This document shows positions 26,901-41,900 of a DNA stretch of 61,570 bases, piece by piece. The stretch covers positions 1-61,570 of the forward strand of contig CALSCR010003176.1 in assembly GCA_943704495.1 (NCBI GenBank). Reading direction: 5' to 3'. The translations under genes and the position numbers were made by a program. This DNA is from Pigoraptor chileana. Taxonomy: Eukaryota; Opisthokonta; Filasterea. The notes beneath the pieces were generated by a model. It was not told the origin of the DNA. It saw only the letters and a program-made list of their open reading frames with translations, and searched no databases. Each line of letters begins with the position of its first letter. Positions within the stretch are counted from its first letter, which is position 1.

Positions 26901-29900
26901 CCAGATATGTACTCGACAAGCATGTCCAGATACGCAGGGACAGAGTTCCATAGGGTAACCGACTCGGAGGAGCACAGCTGCGCCCACACCTCGGGATTGC
27001 GCTTTGAGGTAGACGGAGGGAGGACGATGCTCCCTCCCGCTGCGAGGACTCCGAATATGTCGTACACCGAGAGATCGAACGTAAGCTCGGAGAGAGCGAG
27101 AGCGCAGTCACGTGCTGTCACGCCGTGCGTTGCGTTGACGTCGAGGAGTGTGTTGAGGGCGCTCCTGTGTGAGACCGCGACGCCCTTTGGCTCACCAGTC
27201 GATCCAGACGTGAATATGACGTACGCACGGTCGTCATCAGCCAAGCGGTGTGACATCATTTCCCTCTCAAGAGAAACGAGCCGTCTTCGGATGTCGATCG
27301 AGTCCTCTGAGGCGCTGCTCTGTGTGAAACTTGACGACGCCCCAACCGCCCCGACAACAACGACCCGTCCAAAGCAAGCCAGCGCCGCGGGTTGTTCCGA
27401 CGCCACACGCGCTTGTGTCAACACTGTCAGCCTGGAAGCGGTGTGTGACAGACACGCATTGACAATCTTCTCGATGCGAGCGGGAGGTGTTGTCGGGTCG
27501 ATCGGGACATATGCGCGACCCGAAAGAAGAATAGCGATGACTGCGACGACTTGTTCCCACCCTTTCCACATAAGGACGGCGACCAGTTCGACCGGCTGCT
27601 TTGCCTCGCCAACGTGATGTCCAGACACACTTCCGCCACTCGCCGTGTCAATACCGTCAGCAATCAAGCAGGCCTGAATACTGTCCGCACAGTCCAATGC
27701 AGCGCGGAGAAGCTGCGCGTATGACATTCGCCGGCCCGTCGTCCCGCAGACAAGCGCCAGAGCACCAGACGTCTCGAGCGCCTTCTCGACAAAAGGATCG
27801 TGAAGCAGCGTGCGCGACCGCGGTTGCAATATGAGAGGAACATTCTCTGAAATTGGGTCTGTCGGTTGGCTGCCACTCACATTCCCCGCGCTGTCGGGCT
27901 GCAAAAACGGAGGTGCGACAGGTGCTTTGCGGGGCTCCATGGGATCTACGGCGTACGCAGTGGCATTGACACGTGCAATGGATGCGGCTTGTGACGCGGG
28001 CAAAACGTCCAGCCACGTAGACCACGTGTCGTGCATTGCTAGGCGGTGGATGCACCCCACGAAGGAAGAGAACATGTCGGCCACAAGACCCGCGGGAAAA
28101 AGATCGATGGCGTAGTCCCAGCTGACGACAAGGCCTCCCGACCGCGATTCGTGCACCTGGCAATCAAGTAGAACCTGCCGCAATATGTTGAAATGGCGCC
28201 ATATGAGCAATGGGCGGCAGTAGACGCCACAATAAGCAGAAATGGCGCCAAACACGCCAGTGGTGGCGCGGATCATTATGACGACACTTGCTTCTTTGCG
28301 GGAGATCCGAGCATGATAATGCAAGCTAATACACACGAAGACAAGGCACGTTACCTGTGGCGTCTCTGAGCTCCGATACACAAGCGGGGCAATCCAACTG
28401 TCTGGCATGTCATACTCCATGGACTGCGGCGCAAAGAACGCCGTAAAGACGTAGGGGTGTAGTTCAATGCCGACGCCGTCGCCTGTTGCCGGTGCGGTCT
28501 GGCGGGGACGCTGCTGCCCGTCCATTGCTGCGTTGCTCGCCGTCACAAACGCCTGTTGCACGGTGTGCGCGACGGTGCGGAAGGGAGCGGGTATGGGCTG
28601 CGTTCGCGCTGACTGCACCAACTGTGGCGATTGTGGCGACTGGGTAGACACCGCTGGCGTAGATAGGGCATCAGTGTTTTCCCCAGAGAGATCGAGGTCG
28701 ACGAGGACTGCAGTTGTGAAGTCGCCGACAATGCGCCGGATGTCACGGTGCGCGGAATCCGGCCGATTGAAGACACTTACTGTCAGCGCAAACTCCTATG
28801 CATGCAGGAGAAAAGCAGGAAAGCAGGTGAGTGCAGTTGAGAGATTCGGATGCGGTCATGAGTGCGCTGCATGGATCGACGCTCGATGATCCTTCACACA
28901 CAGCACGGTGAGGATAAATACCATTCCAACACTGCTCTTCTGCCGCAGTGCACTCACAGCTCTCAATGCACGCGCGAGTAAGAGGAGACGGAGTGACAGC
29001 ATAGCAGGAGTCCAATGATATACCAAACCCCTTCCATCACCTTGTTCTCGCTCCATCGGGCAAGCAGGTCGCAGTACACCGCAAAGAGCGTCATTGCCTT
29101 TGTGACGCCATTGGCCGCTGCGAGTGACGCCACCTGCGACCACACGGCGGCAGGAATCTCGTGGTCGACGTGGGAGAACCTGCGTTGTTGCCCGACAGCA
29201 ATTGTTTACAACTCAGCAGAAACAAGACAATCTGCCATCACACCCACACACCCGTTGCTCTCTCGCAGGGCCGTAGCCGAGTGCATATTTGCCTTAACAC
29301 AATTGCAAGCGGGTCGTCACATACGAAAACAGCGCCGATCAAGGGGCGGCCGCACGGCGAGTGCACACATGAGGCCACACGACGCCGCGTGCACATACCT
29401 TAGGTTACTGTTCATCTCGTGGTCAATGGGCCGCAGCAGCGGGAGGGATGGCGGCGGTGGAATCGGCTTCGGCACCGCCAACGAAACGGGCGCCTGACCA
29501 TCGCGTGCAGTGCACACGACATAATCACGGAAGGAGACTTGGGTCGGCGGTGTGAGGCGGTCGATGCGAGTGCTGTCCTCCGCAAGCTGCTTCCACTCGC
29601 TAAAGAGTATCGCCAGCGACCACAGATCCACGGCAATCATGCTGAACCCCGCATGTAAGCGCACGTGACCACCCTCCGACGACGCCGTGGCGCGGATGTC
29701 AAACGGCGGCCACACCGCGGGATCGTACATCCGGTGCGCCATGCTCACTCGCCATTCATCACTCGCCCAGTCACGTGAGCGGAGTGGGCCGTCAATCGTG
29801 CGACGCCGGAACTGCACGTGACTTAGCAGTGCGTCCGCGCAGAGTACTCGCTGCATGCCGTCGGGGCTGACCACAACACGCAGCATGTCGTGGCGCCGCA

Positions 29901-32900
29901 CAAGCTGCGCCCACGCAGTCTCCAGCTTGTCTAGCGCATTCTCGGCACAGCCGGCACCAGGGATAGTGCCATCGCCAATTTCAAATTCCATGTAAATATG
30001 GCACGACACTCCGCCGAGGGGCATGGCGTCAGAGCTGCCCACCCAGTATGCGCGCTGGATGGGCGTTAGTGGAAACGGCGCGTGGCGGTTTGCTTCATCG
30101 TGTGTCACGGCTCTCTGTGCTCTGATCGTGGAGGCGTGCGTGAGCTGCGTGGTGTGCACGTGCGCACGGTCATCCACGGCCTGGAGTGCAGCCAGGGACA
30201 GCAGCGCGATTGTCGGGTGCTCGTACACTGCCGCGGGCGCAAGAGTGACGCCTAGAGCAGCGCACACAGCCTCGCGCAAGTCCACCGCGACCAGTGAGTC
30301 GACGCCAAGCTCCATCAGGCGACGATTGGGATCCATCTCGCGGGTCGGCGGCAGTCCCAGCAGACGGCGCACAGCGGACGCCACAATCGCAGTCACCGAT
30401 GTCAGCGATATACGGTGTTGCGCATCTGAGATGGCAGCCTGCTCGTCTTCATGCAGCGACGACAAAGGCTTGTGTGAGACGAGTGACACGGCGGCAGATG
30501 GCGCAGTGCTCGTGTTGAGTGAATCAAACCAGTGGGGCGTCCCTTGGAACGCATATGTCGGCAGCGGAGTCAGCGACTGCATAGCCCACTTGTGCAAGGC
30601 GAGTGAGCGTGCGCTCGGGTTCACATCGACGCCCGCGGCAAAAAGAACCGCGCGCAGTGCGGCATGCCTGTCGCCCCTCGACGGGTGGTAATAGTGCACG
30701 ACGCCCGCAGCCACATGCGGATGCGCTCCCTCCCCGATGACAATCGAGAGGCCGACACGGATTGGCACGTGTGCTGTCAACATAACAAAGAAGACAAACT
30801 ACACGTGAGCAATTATTTGCAGAGGGGAATGAATGCACATGCTAAATCATGGCCACTGCAAACCCGACACACAAATCCGACTATTAACCATGCACGCAGC
30901 CCACGTACTGCAGGAGTACCGCAAACACACCTTCGCTCGTATCGCACAGCAGCTCTTCAAGCGATCGGGCAATGATAGCATCTCTAGAATAGAGGCGTCC
31001 CGATGACGCCACAAACGATCGCGCGAGGGGCGCATCCGGCGCTGCCCAAAGCCTTGCGACGGAACGCATCTGTGCTTGCTTAACGGTGTGCGTCTCTGCC
31101 ATTGTGGCGTGTGCAGCTGACGCGTGTGTCTCGTGCATGCACGCTGCCGCAGCAAGCGCACGCTCCATTGTGATGGCCCCACACACACACAAGACAGCAA
31201 GTGCCCCATACACGCCGATGGAGGCCACGTGCCAGGCATCCCAGGAGTCGTCCTCATCCATCCGGGGCGCGAGAGCATACAGCTCGCGGTATGCTGCGAT
31301 CAGTGTCGCCGTCTGCATTGCGCCCGTGGACGCACCTGTTGTGCACCGACAAAGGGAAGCATGCACATTTGTTCGGAAATATGGTCAGCATTTTCCAATA
31401 CGCATTGTCACTAATCCTATCGTAAATTTCCAGTCGGTCATTGAAAAACATAACCCTAAATTGGTACATACGAATCGAGTTCGCATCGAGCGACGGGCAC
31501 TCGCTTGCAATGATGTCCAGGGGGGTCATCAGAGTGACGTCAGAAGTGCAGTCGCCAAAAACAATCGCAGCGGTCGGACGACCCGCACCCACGTGACCCA
31601 TACATGTTGCGCCCCCGCTCCACTGATGTACACCGACATGCCCAAGAGAGAGCGAAAGCATGTCACGTGGGATGCCCATCAATCCGGTCCGTGCAGCCGC
31701 CGCAGAGGATGCAACGACCGAGACGCGGTGGGGCAGGTGGTCTCTGCCGAGAACTGATAAGCTGCATGCACGTGCATAGGCACTTTCCCCGTCCGAGTGT
31801 TCCGCGATTGCGGCTAGATAGTCTAAGTGGCGCGCCAATTGCGGCTCCAGTGACTCTGCATTCGCAGCAGACACAACGTACACATTGTCTGCGCCCGCCG
31901 TGCCGATCGACACATCGGTTGGCACATATTGTGACGCCCCCGCCAGGATGACGTGGCAGTTTGTACCGCTGAATCCAAAGGAACTAATGCCGGCAATTCT
32001 GTCGTCTGCGCGGGCAATCCATTCGACTCCTGCAGTGTTCACAGCCGCCGGGACCGCAGAGAGGTCGACGTGCGGGTTGGGCTGTGTGTAATGGGCGGCG
32101 GGAGGAACGAACCCCCTTTGGACGCACAACGCGCCCTTGATGAGCGCCGCAATGCCCGCTGCAGCCTCGGCGTGCCCGATGTTTGTCTTGACGGACCCGA
32201 GCAGCAGGGGCGTCTCGCGGTGCACTGCGCCAAACACATCTGCGAGCGCTCCAAGCTCAACCGCATCGCCAAGCTGGGTGCCCGTCCCGTGCGCCTCGAC
32301 GAATCCCACGTGACTGGGCGCAACACCTGCTCTTGCCAACGCACCCCGGATGCAGGACGCCTGCGCCGGCCCATTGGGTGCCGTCAGTCCGTTGCTGCGC
32401 CCATCGTGGGTCAGCGCAGAACCGAGGACTCGGCAGATTGTGCGACCACCGCCCACGCTTGTCGATGAGGATGAGGATGCGCGACGGAGAAAGACAATGC
32501 CACAGCCCTCTGCGCGAACATATCCATCTGCAGAAGCGTCAAACGTGCGGCATCGGCCAGATGGAGACAGCATCTTGGACTTGGAAAAGGCGACCGAGAG
32601 CTCGTGGGAGAGAATGAGGTTGACACCACCGGCAATGGCAGTGTCGCATTCCCCGCACCGAATAGCCTCGCATGCAAGATGCACAGCAACCAGCGACGAC
32701 GAGCACGCCGTGTCTACTGTGAGCGTGGGCCCTTTGAGGTTGAGGCAGTACGCTAGGCGTCCCGACGCAACACTAGCGGCGTAGCCGGAGGCATACGTTG
32801 CGGTAACATCGACGCCGGACTTCATTTGCAGACCAGCGTAATCCTGCGAGGAGAGACCAACAAACACGCCCGTCCGCGAGCCTGCGATCGATGACGGCGC

Positions 32901-35900
32901 AATGCCAGCGTCGCCAATCGCCTCCCACGCGACCTCCAGCAGAAGACGTTGCTGCGGGTCCATCGAGTCTGCTTCGGCTGCCGGAATTCCGAAAAACTCC
33001 GCATCGAATTTGCGCACGTCGCCCAAAAAACCCCCGGCATTGCATGCAAGGAGGCCACGTGACACGAGCGACGCCGCATCAAAGCGGTCGGTCGGGATTG
33101 TTGCAACGCAGTCCTTCTTGTTGCAAAGAGCGCTCCAGAATGCGTCAGGGGTCGCAATACCACCCGGAAACCTACACGCCATTCCAGCAATGACGACACC
33201 CTCTTCATCACCGTCCGCACTGTGTGCCGCCGCACTGACCGGCGGGGACTTTGCCTTGCCGCCGACGCCCGCCGATGCAGATGCAGATTTGGTTTCCTCA
33301 GCCTGGTCAGCCACACTGGCGTTTGCACGCGCCACACTTGCCGCCCCTCCCACCGCCTTTGCCTTCGCCGTCGTCGCAAGCAAGTCGGCGTGAAGTCGCA
33401 GTGTGAGATCACGTGCGGTTGGGCAATCGAACAGAAGCGCACCCGGCAGCGTCAGCAGCGTCCGTCGCGAGAGCTCATTGCGGATTTCGAGTGCGCCGAG
33501 CGAGTCCATACCATATGCAGTGAGCGCACGTGACTCGTTGACGGGTACATCCGGGGCCAATCCAAGGACAGAGCGAATGACGTCCACAACGGTTGCGCCG
33601 ACATCCGCAACGGAAACAGCCCTCCCAAACCTAGTCGTTGTTGCGTCATCAGGGGCCTGGTCGACTGTGTGCACCTCCGCAAGCATCAGCGGGACACAGC
33701 GATGCAGCCGACGGAGATGTGCGGCATAGGCCCTCCAATCGACCGCGAATGCACCGGCACGGGACGGTGCGTTGTGCCCCGACAGGCTGTGCACCGCCGA
33801 GTCGAGCAAGGTCCTGGCATCCTGCGCAGACAGCACTGGGAATGACGCCACCAGCCGTGAAAAAGCATCGGCAGATGACGCACCCGCCGCATCGGCGTAC
33901 ATTCCACCGCCCACTGCCAGCGGACCCCAGTTGAGCGACAGCGCGGGCACACCACGTGACCGGAGTGCCTCTGCGTATCCATCGAGTGCGCCGTTCGCAG
34001 CCGCATACACAGATTGCCCAGGAGCGCCGAGGAGTGACGCGACACTGGAAAAGAACACAAAGAAAGGGGTATTGCCGGCAGTGCCGCCGCCGCCTGCCTC
34101 TTCTAGGACCGCCAACGCCGTGTTTACAGCGCCGTTGAGCTTCGGAGATAGCACATCACGCACGACCTCGGCAGTTGCGGTCAATACAGATGCGTCTCGG
34201 AGCACGCCGGCAAGATGAAAGACGCCGTCGCACGGAGGAAACGCAGATGACGTCATTGCAGCCGACAGTGTCGTCGCGAAACCAGCACTTGCAACGTCCG
34301 CTGTCAGCTCCAGCACAGCAGCGCCCCGAAGTCGGCACGAAGCGAGGGCCGCACGGGACTCGCGGGACGACGCGCCAGTCCGTCCGACAAGTGCGACCCA
34401 CCGGCAGCCGCGGTCCACAAGCCACTCAAGCACCGTGAGCCCAACCGCACCAAAGCCGCCCGTGACGATGTACGACAGGTCGCTGCGGATGTGTCTTGAC
34501 GTTTCCGATGGTGCATTGCTCGCAATATATTGCAGACACGGCGTGTATCGAATGCCGTCTACATAGCGAACCTCGCCAGATGGATCTATCTCATGTGCGG
34601 GGACGGATACAAGGTAGTGCATTTCATCTGCGACAGCCTGTCTGATTGAAGCAGTGTCACAGGCAACGACGGACCATCGCAGCGAGGGCAATTCCATGGC
34701 AGCACACCGCAAAAATGCAGCATATGCTACTGGGCCGATGAGCTCAGAGCCACCGCCGGCCGATAGACAAGCACACAGTACCCGCGCGCGATCGCCCCGG
34801 AGTGCAAGCATGCGGAAGACCTCAACAAGCGCCTGTACATTGGGGAGGAGGGACTCGCCGGCATCATATATGACGCACAGCACAGAGACCACCCCATTCG
34901 AGATACAGCTGTCGAGTGCGTGTGAGAGTTGGGCATCTGCAGAGCCACAAACAAATGCGCACGTCTCATCGTCTCTGCTAAGATTGCCAAGGGGCAGTTC
35001 CGGCGGAACAGTACCGTCACGTGACACGACCGCCCATCGCGTGAGACCTGTGCGGCCGCCGGGCAGAGGACTCGTCATTGGTGTTGCAAGCCACCGAATG
35101 GCATGCAGACGCGGGGACACTGCAGACAGTTCAGGCGTGTGTATGAGCATCGTGTGAGAGCGGTCCGAGTCGCTGCCGCCAGCCTCAAAATAGGACATAA
35201 ATATCTCGCGAGCCACACGGCGGAAGCGCAGCGAATGAGCGGCGAACAGCGGCAATCCATCAACAGTCGCAACAACATCCACCACAATGTCGGTGCCGTC
35301 GGACCGATGACGCAGGATGAAGCACGTGACAGTCGATTTATGCGGCACGTCACCAGCGCGAAATACGTAGACTGCCTCTGCCGCTACGGGAAGGTACAGG
35401 CTTTCATACTCTTGCCCGATAAACGTAAAGAACGCTCCCTGGAATACAGAGTCCACAAATCCGGGTGTGAGGAGGCGCATAAAGCGGTTAACGTCGTTTC
35501 CCATTGTGTGGACATCGAGAGACACACTGCATATGCAGCCGCGAGAGTATCGGTGCGTCTTCCCCGAAATGCTGCCGCAGTTGAAGCGAACAGCGTCGCG
35601 CAATAGTGTAAACGACTGTGCGAGCGAGAGGCCTGTGGAGGCAGCGTATTTGTAGAACTCATCGCCATGGCAGGGACGCGACTCACTCAGAGCAGAATCC
35701 GCCTCACTTTTTGCGCACTCAACAATCAAATTGGCCAATCCAGACGCGACAGAGGAGGAGGTGGGACGCACCCGACCTTCCATGTGCACGCTCTTATCCG
35801 CTGTCAGCCTTCCACCAACACCCAAAGACCTTTTGGTGCCGAAAAAGTGAAGGTAAAAAATACTGTGTCAGAGTATGGATATGTACCTGCGTGCATCAAA

Positions 35901-38900
35901 GAAAAGTGCACAAAGGCAATTTCCTCCTGGATTCCGCAGTACTTACATGATCGACCACACACTGTCCGACACTTTTGAGAAGTGAATGCGAGCTGTGTGA
36001 CATCCCGACGGCGAGGATGCGTCAAGGGTGGCCTCCAGCGGACGCGAGAACAAGACGTTCTCCAACTGCAGAACCGCACGATAAACACCAATAATTGTTA
36101 CTAACAACCCCCAGAATTCACATAGACATGCGGCAGTTGCGATTTCCATACAGTGCATTAAACCTCACACGCTTACACGCACACACACGCAGGTCCACGT
36201 TGCATACATTCCCACACCCCGACATTAGGTGCCATTGTATATCTAACAAAACAGAGGGATCCCTTGCCTTCATCTTCTGCGCACGTGAAAACAGAGGACC
36301 TTGACAACGCCGCGACCGCCATCACCACGTGACCCGCGGCAGGCACAACGGCCCTACCAAGAACAACATGATCGCCAGTGTTGTATGGTCGTGTGGTAAC
36401 CACATCCGGGGCGTCTGGCGCCGCGTGTTTGTTGGTTAAGCTGAAGTCCACGGTGCAGCTGTCACGTGAGGCAGCCCCTGCAGGCGCATTGATGTCGTCA
36501 TTGCTATCGTACCAGAAGCGGGTCAGCGCAAATGAGTACGTCGGCACACCGCGCACAATACGCCGATTGCGACTGCTGTCAAACGAGTCCCAGTCAACGT
36601 CATATCCTCTCTGATAAAGGGCTGCTAAGGACGTCAATGCTGCGGTATCTGCACCGCAAGTGCCACTCGTACCGAGAGACGGAAGAAAGGCAAAGTGGGA
36701 CGCGCGCAAAGGTGCATTTATGCAGCGCTTTGTGAGGCCGAGAAGTGTCGAGTCTGAGCCAAGCTCAATAAAGACACCCTCGGATGCGCCCACGTGACCA
36801 GCACCACTTTGCAAAATGGAACGAATTCCGTCGGCAAAGCGCACGCGCTCGCGGGCGTGACGCCGCCAGTACAGCGGGTGAGTGATGGGAGGCACGTGAT
36901 CTGTGACGTCGGCGGCGGCCACACTAAGCTTGCCACTCAGCGTACATGCGATGGGAATGCGCGGTGGAAGAGCCGTCACTTTTGACACCGCCGACTGCAG
37001 CTCGTCAAGGATGGGATCTACGGCGGCCGAGTGGAACGCCAGGGCCATACTACTGAGATCTCGGTATGTCCAGCCTTGTGGTGCAGCGTTGTCCTCCAAC
37101 CACCTCGCGATGACTGCGGATGGTCCGGACAACACCGTGCACTTAGGGCCATTCACCGCGGCAACTGATACGCCATCGTAGCACGAATGAAGACATCGTG
37201 TCACATCCTCCTCGGCTGCAAACACAGCTGTCATGCGCCCATCCGTCGCATCGATCGAATCCATCAATTCACCCCGACGGACGACGAGAAAAAGGGCGTC
37301 TTCCAGCGTGAACACGCCCGCGGCACACGCAGCGGCATACTCACCAAAGCTATGACCAATCACATGTGTCGGACGAATGCCCCAGGAATCCCACATGGCA
37401 ACAAGCGCATGTTGCAGACAGAACAGCGTCACGTGCGCATGGAGTGCCGAGCCTGCGGACGGCGCTTTTGCGTCCTCCCCATCACCGTAGAGCAACGACA
37501 CAACCGAGAACCCGGCGAGCCTGCGGATGGTTCTGTCGCAATTGTCATATGCTTGCTTGAACGCGCGCTCGGAAGTGTAGAGCTCGCGCCCCATCCCCGC
37601 CCGCTGCGTGCCCTGTCCCGCAAACAGAAACACTGTCTTCTTATTGTGTGCCTCGTGCGCGTCACTGTGCGATTCCGTGTTTGTATCTGCCGTCAGTTGC
37701 GCAACAGCCTCGTCAATTCGTTGCGCCATCGATTCGCGGTCGGCCGCACACACACCAAGGCGGTGGATTGGAAAGTGACGCCGGCCGCAGTTGATTGTGT
37801 GGCACTCATCCGCAAGTGAGCGAGGGCGGCGTTTTGTTTCACCCCCGCCTCGAAAGAAAGGCACAAGCCTCGATGCCAGACCAATGAGGCTTCCCCGCGT
37901 GTGTGCGGAAAGTGCAATCACGTGTGCGGGACGTTCGCCAGCGCTGGACGAGACCGCCGCATCCGAGGCAACGACGTCATCCCGTGACTCGCGGGTGAGC
38001 ACAATGTGAGCATTAGTCCCCGTCGCACCATACGCACACACTCCCGCAGTGAGTACACTGCGTCCAGCCGGGGCGACGAGTTCACGTGCCACGCGGGAGG
38101 GTATAAGGGCGGGAATCGCGTCCAGCCGCACCCCATCGCTTGGCTGCTCATAGTGGAGGTTGGGAGGAACCATTTGCCACTCGAGGCACATCGCTGTCTT
38201 GATGACGCCTGCAACGCCCGCCGCGGACTCAGCATGCCCAATGTGTGACTTGAGTGCGCCAACAACAAGCGGACGGTCACGTGGTGGGTGCGATTTCCCA
38301 AACACGGTGCGCAAGGAGCGCCCCTCCACCTCGTCGCCCACTTGCGTGCCTGTTCCGTGCGCTTCGACATACGCCACGTCATTGGGCTTAAGACACGACG
38401 CGGAGAGCGCGCGCTGAATGCACGCAACTTGCGATGGTCCTATGGTGAATACGACGCGCAGATGCAGAAAGAGAGGATGGATCATTAGTCCCCTCATACA
38501 CACACATAGAAAAACGGACGCTCTTAATCACCACGGTTTGCACTGGCACGCGTATAATCGCAATTACCATATGGAGCCGTGAGGCCGTTACTCCGTCCAT
38601 CCTGATTGACCGCAGTCCCTGCCACGACGCACGCAACATCCTGTGAGCCACGCTCGGCGTCTCGCCTTCTCCGAATCACCACCATTCCACACCCTTCCGA
38701 TCGCACGTAGCCATCGGCGGAGCTATCGAATGTTCTGCAGCGGCCGCTCGGGGAGAGCATGTGAGCACGCGAGCAGTGAAGGGAGGCATCGGGAGCAAGG
38801 ATGAGGTTGACGCCGCCCGCCACAGCGAAATCGCACTCGCCCCGGGCGATGGCCGCGCAAGCCAGATGGATCGCAACAGCAGAGGAGGAGCAGGCCGTGT

Positions 38901-41900
38901 CGACCGTCAGTGCGGGTCCCCTCAGGTTCATGTGATACGCCACCCGTCCCGCCAGCGCGCACGCGGCATTCCCCGTCCCGTAATAAGGGCCCACATCAGA
39001 CAGTGGGCGTCCCGCTCGCAGCTGTCGCGTGTGGTAATCGGTGTTTGTGACGCCGACAAACACACCGCCAATGCCATAGCGGCCCTTGGCAAGCGATGCG
39101 CCACACATTCCGGCATCCTCGAGTGCCTCCCACGCGACCTCCAGCAGAATACGGTGCTGCGGGTCCATCTCCCGTGCCTCTGACGCGCCAATGCCAAAAA
39201 CCGCAGCATCAAACGCATCAACGCGATCGAGGAATCCTCCAGCATCGGTATACAGCCTGCCAGGGGCGTCCATGTCCGGATCGTGCAGCCGCACAGAGTC
39301 CCAACGGCCTTTTGGTACTCGCGTAATCGGATCGAGCCCCTCACAGAGCATGCGCCAGAGCTGCTCAGGCGACGCCGCCCCGGGGAGACGACATGCCATT
39401 CCAACAATACAGGGGTCTTCCTCACGTGATGAACGTGCACCTCCCGCCTCGGTGTCTGCGAGATCGGAGGGCTGCCCACTAGTCGCCCCACCCCCAATGA
39501 CCGCTGGATTTGGAAACAGCGAGCATAGGTGCGCCAACAGGTCACGTGGGGTGGCGTGATCAAAGAGGAGTGTGTTGGGCAGCGAGCCCTCATCTAGGCC
39601 TAGACGCGACTCGATTTGCCGGCGGCATTGCACCATTCGCACAGACGACAGTCCCATGTCCGAGAATGTCTCGTCTGCGTCAAGGTCTGCGAAGGCAACG
39701 CCAGGGCGCACTGTATCGGCGATCGCCGCCCGAATCGCACCGACATCAAGCGCGGCTGCTTTTGGGGGTCCCACTTTGTCGGTGTGCAGTGCAAGCGCAG
39801 TCGCAGGCAGCGCAATCTGCTCGAGCTGCGCGCTGGCACGGCGATAAATATCATCAAGTTCGGCGACGAATTCGCTTGCAACCGCGGCGCGCGCAATGCT
39901 GCCCTTTGCGGTGACGGGGATTGGCTTTAGCGGAAACACGTGCGCCTTCCCACGCGCAGACGCAGTATCGCCATCCACGCGGTTGTCTCTGCCACGCACG
40001 ATGACGACGGCATCGCGAGAGACCCTCGAGTGCGCCGGTTGAAGCGCTGACGCCGAGTCCACCGCCTCCCATACAAGCAGCTGGATGTCCACAGCGCTCA
40101 TTTGAGGCGTAGTCTCGGCAAGTTCCACGATGGCAACATTGAAGGGTCGCTGGTCGCCATACAAAGCAGCACTGAATGCGCAAAAATGAACGTGACATGG
40201 ATTCAATCAGCTGTTGCATAGGCTCTGAAGCAATGATTAGTGTACATGCTGGTTGCAACGATGGTGGCACAGAGGCAAACACAAATACACAAGCAATTGA
40301 CCACACGCGCAACAAATTTGACAGCGTATGGTATTGGAAATGAGGACTACTTACCGGTTGACGATAGCCGCTCGCTCTATGTGTGCCTCTATGGGAAGCG
40401 GATTTGTCTTTTCTCCACTTGTATGGCAGAACGTGTCATCGCGGCGCCCTATGTATCTGTAAAGTATCACAAAACGGCGGTGCCGCATGTCGGTAAGCAG
40501 CAAATCGACAACAGCGAATGTAGCGACGGGACTTTCTTGACAATGCCACTTACCGAAACGACGCCGGCCCTACTCTCTCAAACAGATCGCGCGTGTGGAA
40601 GCGACCGGGTGACGGGAATGCGGACATTGTCGCCTCGGGGTTGTCCAGATAACCACTCAGTACAGACGGACAGTCGACAAGGACTAGCTCGCGTGGTGTC
40701 AAGTCGACACTCTCCAGCGGTTTCTCCCACTCTTCTTGCCGCAAAATTGAGCCGTCGTCACCAACGAATTCCGCATTCAGTCCAGGAATGGGCGTGACTG
40801 CCCGCCAGTCACCAACGCGAGGATTACCGAGAAGAAGGGCACCGGCCGTGTCAGTCATCCCGAGACCTGCCAGCAACATGGGGAATGTTAATGCAGAGTA
40901 CACGCGAGCCCAGCTTTGCGTGATTGCGAGCGACAGTCAAGACACAGAATCCAGCTCAACAAACCTTCCACAACGGTGACTCCATTCTGTGAGAAGAAAT
41001 CGCCGAGGTCGTCTCTCAGTCGAACACCACCTGACATAATGAACCGAGCGGATTGCAGCGCCTTGATGGCGTCCTCTGCCTCGCACCCGCCGATAGAAAT
41101 GACATCCCTTACCTGCTCAAGCATCCACGGCACGCAGTATAGTATGTCGGCGCGTGTGTGCTTCACGGCAGCAATGAAGTCACGTGCTGACGGCGGGGAC
41201 GATCTTCTCGGATTGCGTGCCTCGCGTGTAACAAACGGCGCGAACCAGTAACAGCCTCCGTTGTACAGATTGCCCGTCAGCTCAAACGCAAGACCGATCA
41301 CATGGAAGAAGGGCATCCATCCGAGTGTCGCATACGGGGCAGACGTCGCCACTGACGGCGATTGGCCAGCGACCCCACTTTCCGTGAAGTAGAGGTCTGC
41401 CCACGCACGCAAAGCACACTCGCGGTTGTAGAGGATGTTCTCGTGCGTCAGGGGGACGAGTTTAGGGGCACTGCGCGTGCCTGAAGTGTGCAATATGAAA
41501 CACAGGTCCTTGGAAGTGACGGGCGTCTCGTTGGTGCTGTTGCTTCTATCTTCCACAGACAAGGGCTGATCAGGCGTCCAAAGCCCCGATCCAACGTGCG
41601 GCGTGAGATCGGTCTCGCCATCGACGTTACCGTTCTGACGGTCATTGCCAGCAGAGTTCTGCTCGTCGTCCCACGAAGCCGTCCGGTGACTGAGCTGTGG
41701 AGGATCATCGAGGAGGAGAAGGCCCATCTGTGGCATTCGCCGTCGCAACTCACGTGCATCCGTTACACGGTCTGCAGATGCGGCACAGAAAGTGGCGCGG
41801 CTGGTCGATGCAATGTGGTGCAAATTGTCCGCGGACACGTTCGTATTGACAGGCGCAGTAACCGCCCCAATGGAAGCCAGCGCAAAGGCGAGTTCGGCAT

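Noticed and set aside
34496-35216. An enoylreductase domain between DH and KR
   Set aside because: The stretch lacks an ER nucleotide-binding motif and fits the structural half of the KR domain.
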